Source: Methanobrevibacter sp. (lineage in GTDB: Archaea > Methanobacteriota > Methanobacteria > Methanobacteriales > Methanobacteriaceae). Taken from it: a stretch of DNA of 14,930 nt. Shown in pieces: positions 7,306 to 14,130 of this stretch. The position numbers were made by a program, and so were the translations under genes. The stretch spans positions 1 to 14,930 of the forward strand of contig WRMT01000039.1 of NCBI GenBank assembly GCA_009777005.1. Direction: 5' to 3'. The notes below the pieces were generated by a model. It saw only the letters and a program-made list of their open reading frames with translations, had not been told where the DNA came from and ran no database searches. Position 1 is the first letter of the stretch, and every line of letters starts with the position of its first letter.

Positions 7306-8193
7306 ATGATTAGTATATCATCAATAAGGACATATATGTACTGTCCCTTAAAATTGTATCTTCAAACCGAAATGGATGAAGAAAAAAAAAGTGAACTTCT
7401 TTTAAACAAAACAATGAAAGAATTAAGAATAGATTTACAAGATTTGTTCCAGAGAAATTTAAGAAGATTAAAAAAAGACATGGAAATAGCTGAAATTGAA
7501 GAACATTTAAGTAAAAATATAGAAGAATATATAAAAAATTCAATGGCTATTTTAGAAAATAGTGATTTGGAATACGATATCAAAATAAATGAAGAAATTA
7601 AAGATGAATATCAACCAAAAAATGTGGAAATAGCTAATATCAGTACAATAGATAAATTAAATGATTTGGCATCTGAAATAAGAAATGAAACATATTTTAA
7701 CATGAAAATATTAGCTTTAAAATCTCAAAAAGCAATGCAATTAAATGGAAAAGATGGAAATCAAATAGTCGAGCTATTTTTTCCAACATCTATGTATAGC
7801 TATTTAATAAAAGATCATCAGCTTGAAATTATAGGGAGTTGTGATAAAATTGAGATTGTTGAAGGGAAATATTTTCCTATAAATGTAAAGAATTCTAATC
7901 CTCCATTAAAAGGAGTTTGGGATAGTGATGCTATAGAATTAGTAGCTAATGCTCTCTTAATAGAACAAGAATTTGACACTGAAGTTTTTGTTGGGTTTAT
8001 TGATTATTTGAAAATTGGTGATAGGCGTCCTGTTGTGATGGATGCTAACTTAAGAAAAGGATTGTTTAAAGTATTAAATGAAGTGAAAGATATTATAAAT
8101 GAAAAAATAGCTCCAAATGTGAACATAAACATCCAAAAATGTAGTAAATGTGATTATAAAGAGATATGTTTTCTAAGTGATAATCCTAGCTAA
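7306..8193 (+). CDS. Solitary Cas4/RecB-like (DUF83) Fe-S protein with altered active site
   Basis: A 295-residue protein of the Cas4-like PD-(D/E)XK group. Four cysteines that ligate the Fe-S cluster are in place: C13 in YCPLKLYL, and C279, C282 and C288 in CSKCDYKEIC. The nuclease core is only partly kept. D180 in GSCDKIE matches the GxxD motif, but the ExK motif reads N193-V-K195, and the QxxxY motif (residues 211-215) reads ELVAN. Loss of the Glu predicts weak or absent nuclease activity, with the fold and Fe-S cluster retained. It is longer than typical Cas4 because of a charged helical insertion at about residues 25-140, possibly coiled-coil. No other cas gene or CRISPR array is in the window, so a role in DNA repair or as a structural paralogue is as likely as adaptation. 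GAGGT lies 5 nt before the ATG. Confidence 0.7.
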   Translation: MISISSIRTYMYCPLKLYLQTEMDEEKKSELLLNKTMKELRIDLQDLFQRNLRRLKKDMEIAEIEEHLSKNIEEYIKNSMAILENSDLEYDIKINEEIKDEYQPKNVEIANISTIDKLNDLASEIRNETYFNMKILALKSQKAMQLNGKDGNQIVELFFPTSMYSYLIKDHQLEIIGSCDKIEIVEGKYFPINVKNSNPPLKGVWDSDAIELVANALLIEQEFDTEVFVGFIDYLKIGDRRPVVMDANLRKGLFKVLNEVKDIINEKIAPNVNINIQKCSKCDYKEICFLSDNPS

Positions 8194-8320
8194 AACTTTT
8201 TTCAAGCAATATCTTTAAAGACATCATGTGAAAAGCAATGAAGAATAGAAAAAGAAATTATTAATAGATAACAAGGATTAAATTGTTACTGGATTTTTTG
8301 TAATGGGAAAAATGATTTGG

Positions 8321-8357
8321 AGATAGTAAAAAAACTATCTTTTCAAATATTTTTTTC
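8321..8357 (+). terminator. Terminator-like hairpin and T-run
   Basis: AGATAGT (8321-8327) and ACTATCT (8334-8340) form a perfect 7-bp stem with a six-A loop, followed by TTTT and, after ten bases, a run of seven or more T. It lies 130 nt past the Cas4-like stop and is the clearest terminator-like structure in the window. Confidence 0.45.
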
Positions 8358-8361
8358 ATAT

Positions 8362-8498
8362 TTATTATTTATTAAATTTTTAAAATAATAATAACTTATT
8401 TAAAAAATCTTATTTATTAAATTCTTAAAAAAACAATAACTTATTTAAAAAATCTTATTTATTAAATTCTTAAAAAAACAATAACTTATTTAAAAAAT
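8362..8498. repeat. 45-bp tandem repeat
   Basis: Two identical 45-bp units occupy 8390-8434 and 8435-8479, with 19 bp of a third copy at 8480-8498 and a diverged partial copy at 8362-8389. The unit begins AATAACTTATTTAAAAAATC. The length is a multiple of three, but no frame uses it. Confidence 0.92.
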
Positions 8499-8642
8499 AT
8501 ATGGTTTTTTATTGTTTATATTTATTAATAAAGAAAATAATTAATAATTCCAAAACTCATCTAAAATAAATAAATAAGAAAAAAATAAGTATGTTAAAGA
8601 ATATAAGATATATACATATACAAAAAAATTAATGGTGAAACA

Positions 8643-8933
8643 ATGGAAGATAATGAATTAATGAAAAAATGTGAGGCTTGTGAATTTAATCAAGATAATG
8701 ATTTAATGACCAGTTGTAAAGCAGTACTAGCTAATTTAGATGAATGTAAAGATGAATTAGACTTAACAAACGAAGAAACTGAAACTTATCTTAAAATGGT
8801 TGAAAACTTAAAACCTCAAGATCTCTCTAAAGTATTAACATTAGCTCTTAAAATAAGAGAAAGTGGAAATATTAAAGATCCTGAGATAAAAAATGATGCT
8901 AGTAGATTAATTAGAGCCATTGAAATGAGTTAG
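8643..8933 (+). CDS. Small four-cysteine protein of unknown function
   Basis: A 96-residue acidic, soluble protein that I do not recognise. Cysteines at residues 10, 13, 25 and 35 (CEAC, then two single Cys) could bind zinc or an Fe-S cluster. The C-terminal 60 residues look helical. GGTGA at 8634-8638, 4 nt before the ATG, strongly supports the start and that this is a real gene. It is transcribed alone and convergently with the ACT-domain gene. The last codons and stop (ATTGAAATGAGTTAGTCT, 8919-8936) are repeated at 8961-8978, and a shortened third copy is at 9008, so the end of the gene has been duplicated downstream. Confidence 0.65.
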   Translation: MEDNELMKKCEACEFNQDNDLMTSCKAVLANLDECKDELDLTNEETETYLKMVENLKPQDLSKVLTLALKIRESGNIKDPEIKNDASRLIRAIEMS

Positions 8934-9017
8934 TCTGAAAAAAATTGATTTTTTATATCTATTGAAATGAGTTAGTCTATGAAAATAAATATTGATTTAA
9001 TATAGCTATTGAAATCA
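8919..9017. repeat. Decayed tandem copies of a gene's 3' end
   Basis: The 18-bp word ATTGAAATGAGTTAGTCT, which contains the stop codon of the upstream small gene, occurs at 8919-8936 and 8961-8978. ATTGAAATCAATC at 9008-9020 is a diverged third copy. Periods are 42 and 47 bp. Confidence 0.8.
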
Positions 9018-9053
9018 ATCAATTTTAGAAAACAGAGAATTTTATAGATTTTA

Positions 9054-9118
9054 ATAACCCTAGCCAATGTTAAATAATTCGTTGTTAGGTTATTATATCA
9101 AAATTTATTTTTTTTTAA
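9054..9118. terminator. Convergent termination region
   Basis: An imperfect inverted repeat begins ATAACCCTA near 9054 and ends TTAGGTTAT near 9093. A run of nine or more T at 9107-9116 follows on the plus strand, inside the final codons of the opposing gene. On the minus strand the A-runs at 8938-8944 would give a T-tract past the stop of that gene. Both transcripts could therefore end here. Confidence 0.35.
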
Positions 9119-9754
9119 TTTATCAACCTTAAAAAGAGCTGTATCAGCTATTGCCATGACAGCCATAACTCCAGCTTGGATTGGATCAGTAATAACTAAA
9201 TCAGCTATTTTTGTTATACTTCCTGGCATGTTAAGACTTATTACAATTAAATCATGTTCTGATTTAACATTAGCTACAGCTTTAGTGATTTCTCCTCCCA
9301 TCAAAGAGCCAGCTAAAACTAAGGCACTTACTCTTGGAAGACGTGAAAGAGCTTTAACAGCTTCAGCTATTTCTTCTTCACCCACAAGAGGAATTGTATC
9401 CACACTTATTCTTTCCCCACGGATATTATGACGATCTGCTTCAGTGACAGCTCCCATAGCTACTTGAGATACCTGAGCTCCACCTCCAAATATGATGATC
9501 CTCTTTCCATAAATATCATTTAAGGAACCATGTTTTTCAATGCTTTCAACAGATTTTAAATTTTTTATGTCATTAATAAGATCATCAATTTTATCAATAT
9601 TTTCTAATTCTAAATTTATAGATCCTAAGTTATTTTTACCTATGAAAAGATGAGTATAGCTAATATTTGCATCATAATAAGAGATTATTTTAGTTATTTC
9701 ATCTAAAACTCCTTTTTTCTCAATAGTTTTAATTGTTATAGCAATATTCGACAT
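9098..9754 (-). CDS. ACT-domain regulatory protein (DUF5612-like)
   Basis: A 218-residue protein. Residues 1-78 form an ACT domain (AITIKTIEKKGVLDEITKII), a ligand-sensing fold common in amino-acid metabolism. Residues 84-215 form a second domain that begins KRIIIFGGGAQVSQVAMG and contains VLAGSLMGGEITKAV and DLVITDPIQAGVMAVMAI, resembling a Rossmann-like alpha/beta region. I recall this architecture as a conserved methanogen protein (ACT plus DUF5612), probably a regulator; no enzyme activity is known to me. GAGGG lies 5 nt before the ATG. It is transcribed alone toward the small four-cysteine gene, with a 900-bp spacer behind it. A link to homoserine dehydrogenase, the other ACT protein here, is only a guess. 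Confidence 0.75.
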   Translation of the reverse strand: MSNIAITIKTIEKKGVLDEITKIISYYDANISYTHLFIGKNNLGSINLELENIDKIDDLINDIKNLKSVESIEKHGSLNDIYGKRIIIFGGGAQVSQVAMGAVTEADRHNIRGERISVDTIPLVGEEEIAEAVKALSRLPRVSALVLAGSLMGGEITKAVANVKSEHDLIVISLNMPGSITKIADLVITDPIQAGVMAVMAIADTALFKVDKLKKNKF

Positions 9755-10042
9755 TTAATCCCTCATTATAGATATGGAAGTAATGTTTTTAATCAATCAT
9801 TATTTTAAAAATTAATGTATAATTTTTATTTATAATTTAATTAATAAAATTATAATATTATTCCTATTATAGTTCTCGAAGAAAAGTTAGAATAAATTAT
9901 TTATAAAAAATATTTTATTTTCTAAAAATCTACTTAAATTATATTATACTCTTGGAAAAAAAGTTTGTAATTAATGATTTTAATAAATTTTATTTAATTT
10001 AAAAAAATATGATTTAAATATTGTTTAATTCAATTTATTTTA

Positions 10043-10182
10043 TAATATAGTATTCGACAAAACTTTTGAAAATGTCAATCTCATTAATTTATCAAATTTT
10101 ATTTAATAAAATATGATTTAAATGATTTTATACAAGTTTAAAATTATCATCATTTTTAAATCAAATGTCGAGTACTATAATA
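10043..10182. mobile_element. 140-bp element with terminal inverted repeats, possible MITE
   Basis: TAATATAGTATTCGACA at 10043-10059 matches, inverted, TGTCGAGTACTATAATA at 10166-10182, 15 of 17 positions. The arms are less AT-rich than their surroundings, so chance is unlikely. The 106 bp between them has no gene but contains a 17-bp palindrome (ATTTTATT/AATAAAAT) near 10098-10114. This fits a small non-autonomous element or a structured RNA. I see no clear target-site duplication, and no transposase gene is in the window. Confidence 0.4.
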
Positions 10183-10268
10183 CTTTTATTTTTAAAAATT
10201 TTAAAAATAATTTAATAGATTATAAAATAAAAATTATACATTTTAGTTTCAAATTTTAATTACAATAA

Positions 10269-10515
10269 TCGAATTATGAAATTATAATATCTCCTAAAGT
10301 ACTTAAAAATCTTAAAAAGATATATAAAAAAGATAAATGAAATTATAAAAGAATTAAAGAAGAAAACAATGAGATCAAAAAAAATCATTATAGATTAGAT
10401 ATAAACACTATTTTAAAGGAGCTAGAAAAATTAGGAAAAAGAATATAGAATAATTTTTGATATTTTAGACAATAAAGTAAGTTATTGGACTTTTACCATG
10501 AAAACAGGATTATAA
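10269..10515 (+). pseudogene. Broken RelE/ParE-family toxin gene
   Basis: From 10272 the frame reads NYEIIISPKVLKNLKKI, then KKDK and a TGA stop at 10338. It resumes NYKRIKEENNEIKKNHYR and runs through LKELEKLGKR. A shift at the A-run before 10441 moves to the next frame, which reads EYRIIFDILDNKVSYWTF and ends MKTGL at a stop at 10513-10515. Together this follows the RelE/ParE layout: an opening 'yeiiisp..lK.lkki' strand-helix, a 'kri.eeI' helix and the 'YRIIFdI' strand pair. There is an in-frame stop, a frameshift and no start codon with a ribosome site, so it is dead. No antitoxin gene remains upstream. These ribosome-dependent mRNases or gyrase inhibitors come from mobile toxin-antitoxin loci. 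Confidence 0.55.
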
Positions 10516-10670
10516 ATAGGAGTTTATAAATTTTAATGTCCTTTTTCTTTTTTTATTATTTTCTAATAGTGCTTAACATATTATAATTTAAATTTCTATA
10601 ATTTTTTCATTGAAACATAGCTGAAAATTTAAACAATTATTAAATTGGTGATAATTAACTCAATTGGATA

Positions 10671-10931
10671 TTAATTGTTTTCTCTTGTAAGTTCAAGATC
10701 AGCTTTAGCTTTTCTAAATAAATTCAAAAAGCTTTCATCTTCTTTTACTGGGATGACATCAAGTCCTAAATTCTCATGTTCTTCTATCCATTCTTGGTGA
10801 AAAACTGGTACTTCAACTTTAATAGGTTCTAAAGTTTTATTAACCAGAATAATATTTCTATATGGAAAGTTTCGCTCAACAATATATCCTCCAAGACTCA
10901 CTATGTGTTGAGCTCTAACTACAAACTTCAT
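10671..10931 (-). CDS. ehbP: Energy-converting hydrogenase B subunit P
   Basis: An 86-residue protein recognised by its position after ehbO and by its sequence (MKFVVRAQHIVSLGGYIVER, with VPVFHQEWIEEH near residues 43-54). It is a small accessory subunit of the Ehb complex in Methanobacteriales; its precise task is unknown. The start chosen is the ATG at 10931-10929, because GGAAGGTG lies 5-6 nt upstream. A longer frame from a TTG at 10946 would place that site inside the coding region. No membrane helix or cofactor motif is visible. It lies 110 bp after ehbO, in the same direction, and is the last ehb gene in the window; no ehbQ follows. Confidence 0.75.
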   Translation of the reverse strand: MKFVVRAQHIVSLGGYIVERNFPYRNIILVNKTLEPIKVEVPVFHQEWIEEHENLGLDVIPVKEDESFLNLFRKAKADLELTRENN

Positions 10932-10997
10932 TAAAACACCTTCCAAAAAATTACTAAATATATATTTTTAAAATTATACTTATAAAATAGTACTAAT

Positions 10998-11068
10998 CAA
11001 TTACAATAGCTAAATCTAAATTCTTAAAACAATGTCCTAAATTACAATAAACCAATTACAATAGCTAA
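10998..11068. repeat. Duplicated tail of ehbO
   Basis: CAATTACAATAGCTAA occurs at 11053-11068, within the last codons of ehbO, and again at 10998-11013, beyond its stop, 55 bp apart. It is another case of a gene end copied downstream. Confidence 0.7.
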
Positions 11069-12040
11069 TACTCCTAAAATTGATGTGGCAGCTACAACAG
11101 GGTAAAATTGCCTATAGGTAAACACTGGAGAGAATGCACTCATTATACTCATCAACACTGGGAAAATAAGGGCAACAGCTATGTTGACAAGTATCCCCCA
11201 TGACAATATATTTGGGGGAATTCCTATAAAAAGCACTGAAAATAGTACTCCCAATGTGAACATGAAAAATCCTCTAGTTAAATAAAGTACAGACCTATAT
11301 TTAGAAGAATATTCCATATAAGGTCCTTCAATAACATCTGCTTTAGCTTTTAAAATGCTAAATGGATATTCATTAAGGAGTATCATATAACCAATAAAGA
11401 AAACAATAGCTCCAATAATTCCAGCTACTGTAAATATAAATGGACCATTAGCTTGTTGATAAGCAACTATATCAGATAAAAATATACTTTGAGAAATAGC
11501 TACTGGTATAAACATAGCTAAATACAGAGGAAAAGATCCAAATGCAATCATTCTGAAAGCTCTTTTTGAGCTAATATCTTCAAGATATGATCTTTCTGTG
11601 TCAGGATGAGCAGCTCCTTTAGCTAAATCAGGAAATGGAAGACCTAGTGACATTACAGATTTTGAAAGAGATCCCATTAAAACATAAGCTACTTCTTCAA
11701 CTTTTAAAAATCCTACAATAGCTATAATACTTGTAAATGCTTTAAACCCATACATTTGCGGAGTTAATGATAATAATATTAAAAACACTGCGAAAAAACA
11801 TATTATAGGAAGAGATTTGTATAGTGAAGGTAATGGTGAATTTGGATTAAGATTTTCCTTAAATGAAAATTTTAATGGAGCCATTATTCCTGGACTTGTA
11901 ACAGGAGGTCCAATTCTCTGTTGGATTCTTGCTTGAATATATTTTCTTTCAATACCTGGAAGGAGGGTTCCTATAATAAATGCTAAAGCTAATGTAGAAA
12001 TCACTGTTAAAGTTACTTGTAAAATTGGGATGTATGACAT
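11042..12040 (-). CDS. ehbO: Energy-converting hydrogenase B subunit O, NuoH-like membrane anchor
   Basis: A 332-residue integral membrane protein of the NuoH/EchB family. In Ehb it anchors the hydrogenase module and forms part of the ion path that drives ferredoxin reduction by H2. About eight helices lie at residues 7-27, 75-93, 100-121, 165-187, 201-222, 252-274, 279-300 and 313-331. Family hallmarks are GIERKYIQARIQQRIGPP (29-46) at the quinone-site-equivalent loop, LEDISSKRAFRMIAFGSFPL (153-172) and DVIEGPYMEYSSKYRS (235-250). AGGAG 7 nt before the ATG supports the start. It begins 21 bp after ehbN ends, so the two are cotranscribed. Length and motifs appear intact. Confidence 0.9.
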   Translation of the reverse strand: MSYIPILQVTLTVISTLALAFIIGTLLPGIERKYIQARIQQRIGPPVTSPGIMAPLKFSFKENLNPNSPLPSLYKSLPIICFFAVFLILLSLTPQMYGFKAFTSIIAIVGFLKVEEVAYVLMGSLSKSVMSLGLPFPDLAKGAAHPDTERSYLEDISSKRAFRMIAFGSFPLYLAMFIPVAISQSIFLSDIVAYQQANGPFIFTVAGIIGAIVFFIGYMILLNEYPFSILKAKADVIEGPYMEYSSKYRSVLYLTRGFFMFTLGVLFSVLFIGIPPNILSWGILVNIAVALIFPVLMSIMSAFSPVFTYRQFYPVVAATSILGVLAIVIGLL

Positions 12041-12061
12041 TTTTATTCTCCTTTATTTAAA

Positions 12062-13195
12062 TTAAAGATCGATTATCTTTATTGCCCTATCTGTACATGT
12101 GAAACATGGGTCACATTGTACAATACATAGCTGTGCATCAGTAACATGATCTCCAATACAAGCATATTGCATTGCACCAATATTACTCATTGAAGGTGTT
12201 CTAATGACAGATCCTCGAACTCTACCATCTTCAATTGCATAAGAATGATATAAAGTTCCTCTCGGAACTTCAATGTAACTTTTTATAGTATTACAATCAA
12301 ACATTTCCCAGGATCTATCCACTACAGGTCCAGATGGGAGGTTTTTAATAGCTTGACGAATAATTTTAATAGATTCAGGTATTTCTAAAACCCTCATGAG
12401 TAAGTTGGATTTAACATCACCATCATCTAGAGTTATAACATCAAAGTCAAATGGTTCATACTCTTTCATTTTTTCTCTCAAATCTTGAGCTACTCCAGTA
12501 GCTCTAAGAGTTGGACCAGTAACCTCTAATTTTATAGCTTGTTTTTGAGGAATTACTCCAATCCCTTCAATTCTGCTCATTACTATTGGATCCAAAACAA
12601 ATCTATCAGCAAACTTTGTGATTCCTTTTTCAATTTCATCCATGCCTTCAGCTATTTTTTGGATTCTCATTTCATTAAGTTCACATCTTGGTCTTACTCC
12701 ACCAATGATAGATGCACCATACTGGACCCTATTACCTCCAATCATTCGAAGAAGCTCCATAGCTGTTTCTCTAATGGAGAAAGCCCTCATAGAAAATGTT
12801 TCATGACCTAAAACTTCACTTCCATGAGCAAGATATAGAAAATGACTGTGTAACCTTTCTAATTCTTCCATTATAATTCTTATATAGTTAGCCCTCTCTG
12901 GAATTTCTATTCCTAGTCCTTTTTCAGCTACTAAAACAGAATTCCAAATATGTGCATTAGAACATATTCCACAAACTTTTTCTGTTAAAGAATTAGCTTT
13001 TTCTACAGGAAGACCTTCCATTATTCTCTCTATTCCACGGTGGTTTACACCAATTGTGATTTCAGCTTCTTTAACAATTTCATCTTCCACAAATAGTCTC
13101 ACTCTATAGGGCTCTAAAGCTGCAGGATGAACAGTTCCCATTGAAATTTCTGTTTCAATTACATCTTGCTTATTTGGTTTCTTTTCTTCTACCAT
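12062..13195 (-). CDS. ehbN: Energy-converting hydrogenase B large (NiFe) subunit
   Basis: A 377-residue catalytic subunit of a group 4 [NiFe]-hydrogenase, related to NuoD. The four nickel ligands are present: C75 and C78 in KVCGICSNAH, and C364 and C367 in DPCFTCTDR. The first motif has Lys73 where many hydrogenases have Arg. Only seven residues follow Arg370, so there is little or no C-terminal peptide for a maturation protease. Some other energy-converting hydrogenases, such as Ech, also lack it. It pairs with the small subunit EhbM and docks on EhbO. AGGTG lies 7 nt before the ATG. The leader contains a 17-bp palindrome and a small hairpin over the ribosome site. The gene is separated from ehbM by 354 bp, an unusually large gap within ehb. 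Confidence 0.93.
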   Translation of the reverse strand: MVEEKKPNKQDVIETEISMGTVHPAALEPYRVRLFVEDEIVKEAEITIGVNHRGIERIMEGLPVEKANSLTEKVCGICSNAHIWNSVLVAEKGLGIEIPERANYIRIIMEELERLHSHFLYLAHGSEVLGHETFSMRAFSIRETAMELLRMIGGNRVQYGASIIGGVRPRCELNEMRIQKIAEGMDEIEKGITKFADRFVLDPIVMSRIEGIGVIPQKQAIKLEVTGPTLRATGVAQDLREKMKEYEPFDFDVITLDDGDVKSNLLMRVLEIPESIKIIRQAIKNLPSGPVVDRSWEMFDCNTIKSYIEVPRGTLYHSYAIEDGRVRGSVIRTPSMSNIGAMQYACIGDHVTDAQLCIVQCDPCFTCTDRAIKIIDL

Positions 13196-13549
13196 TTAAA
13201 AACACCTGATGGTGATTATATAAAATAGCTATTTAATAGCTAATGATTAACAATAACACATTAAGTCAATGATATTTTTATTTAAGAAATTTATTTTCCT
13301 CACTTAAACTTAATTAATTTTCCTTATAATCAGCTAATAGTTAACATATTCATTTGGAAAATTTTTAATTTTTTTTATAAAATGAAATATCAGAATAATG
13401 TTCTTGAATTTAATTTAAATCAATTATAATAATTTTAATAATATTAATTATATTAATAAATTTTTAAAAAATTAATAATTTATAAGGAGTGCCTTTTTCA
13501 TGACAAAATTAAAATTTGAATAATTTATTAATATAGCATGAATAACTAT
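13196..13549. other. 354-bp spacer splitting ehbM from ehbN
   Basis: No gene. Next to ehbN lies a 17-bp palindrome, TAGCTATTTAATAGCTA (13226-13242), and CACC-TGAT-GGTG (13203-13214), which on the minus strand could fold the AGGTG ribosome site into a 4-bp hairpin. TTATATAA at 13216-13223 is TATA-like but very close to the ATG. On the plus strand AAGGAG (13484-13489) precedes a seven-codon frame MTKLKFE (13500-13523). It could be a chance match or a gene remnant. Confidence 0.5.
13226..13242. promoter_or_regulatory. 17-bp palindrome in the ehbN leader
   Basis: TAGCTATT and AATAGCTA form a perfect inverted repeat around a single T, about 30 nt before the ehbN start. This is the geometry of an operator for a dimeric regulator, and it overlaps the TATA-like sequence nearby. 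The word TAGCTA is common here, which lowers confidence. Confidence 0.3.
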
Positions 13550-13996
13550 CTAATCTGCATTTAATAATTTAGGTAATGCAGCTACAACTCCTGATAAAAT
13601 GTCTTGTGGTCTAACAGCACATCCAGGTACTTTAGCATCCACAGGTATTATGTTTTCAACTGGACCCATTATTTCTTCAGATGGAATGTCTCCATGAATA
13701 TTTTTGTAAACTCCACCCATTAAAGCACAAGCTCCTGCAGCTACTACAGCTTTTGGTTCTGGAATAGCTTCATAAATTTTCTTTAAAGGTTCTTCATTAA
13801 GTTTTGTCACAGGACCAGTTACTACTAAAACATCTGCTTCACGAGGGTTCCATGTTAAGAAAACCTTATATTGTTCAGCATCAAATTTAGGTGAAAGAAC
13901 ACAATTCACAATCTCGATATCACAACCATTGCATCCTCCAGTATATACTAACATAAGATGTACAGCTCTTGCCCTTGAAAACGACTTAAGGCTCAT
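13550..13996 (-). CDS. ehbM: Energy-converting hydrogenase B small subunit
   Basis: A 148-residue NuoB-like subunit of a group 4 [NiFe]-hydrogenase. It carries the proximal [4Fe-4S] cluster that passes electrons between the NiFe site of EhbN and the ferredoxin-like subunits. Cluster ligands are C22 and C25 in TGGCNGCDIEI, C90 in GACAL and C126 in PGCAVRP. VVTGPVT at residues 58-64 is also typical. No signal peptide is present, so it is cytoplasmic. GAGGG lies 5 nt before the ATG. It follows ehbL after 122 bp and is followed by a 354-bp gap before ehbN, so cotranscription across both gaps is uncertain. Confidence 0.92.
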   Translation of the reverse strand: MSLKSFSRARAVHLMLVYTGGCNGCDIEIVNCVLSPKFDAEQYKVFLTWNPREADVLVVTGPVTKLNEEPLKKIYEAIPEPKAVVAAGACALMGGVYKNIHGDIPSEEIMGPVENIIPVDAKVPGCAVRPQDILSGVVAALPKLLNAD

Positions 13997-14084
13997 TAAA
14001 TCCCTCTTATTAATTATATAATTTTTTGTGAAATTAATTTATTTATATTTTTTATAAATTTTTGCATTTAACAAATTTACAATG

Positions 14085-14130
14085 TTTTATTAACTTTAAT
14101 AAATTTAGCATGATTTTATTAACTTTTATT
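14085..14130. repeat. Duplicated tail of ehbL
   Basis: TTTTATTAACTTT occurs at 14114-14126, in the stop and final codons of ehbL, and again at 14085-14097 beyond the stop, 29 bp apart, with similar flanks. Low complexity makes this the weakest of the gene-end duplications. Confidence 0.5.

Larger units (their letters stand above)
8194..8642. other. Spacer with terminator and 45-bp repeats
   Basis: After the Cas4-like stop there are about 125 bases without a recognisable frame, then a terminator-like hairpin (8321-8357), the 45-bp tandem repeat (8362-8498) and about 140 bases leading to the next gene. ATATAAGATATATA near 8600-8614 could be its TATA element. Confidence 0.6.
9755..10670. other. 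Long accessory spacer
   Basis: Positions 9755-10040 are A/T-rich without a gene, apart from the start signals of the ACT gene. An element with inverted-repeat ends (10043-10182) and a broken RelE-like gene (10269-10515) follow. Positions 10516-10670 hold nothing recognisable. AATTTTATTTAAT and AATATGATTTAAAT words occur both at 9985-10020 and inside the element near 10095-10125. Confidence 0.55.

Noticed and set aside
7310..7583. Two minus-strand frames rich in Phe and Leu
   Set aside because: They are shadows of the Lys/Glu-rich Cas4-like gene; the apparent hydrophobicity is an antisense artefact.
7306..8193. A CRISPR-Cas adaptation locus around the Cas4-like gene
   Set aside because: No cas1, cas2 or array is present within the window, and the neighbouring genes are unrelated.
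9156..9431. Plus-strand frame of 91 codons
   Set aside because: It lies entirely antisense within the ACT-domain gene, which has a clear ribosome site and domain structure.
12539..12811. Plus-strand frames of 90 and 62 codons
   Set aside because: Both are antisense to the conserved hydrogenase large-subunit gene.
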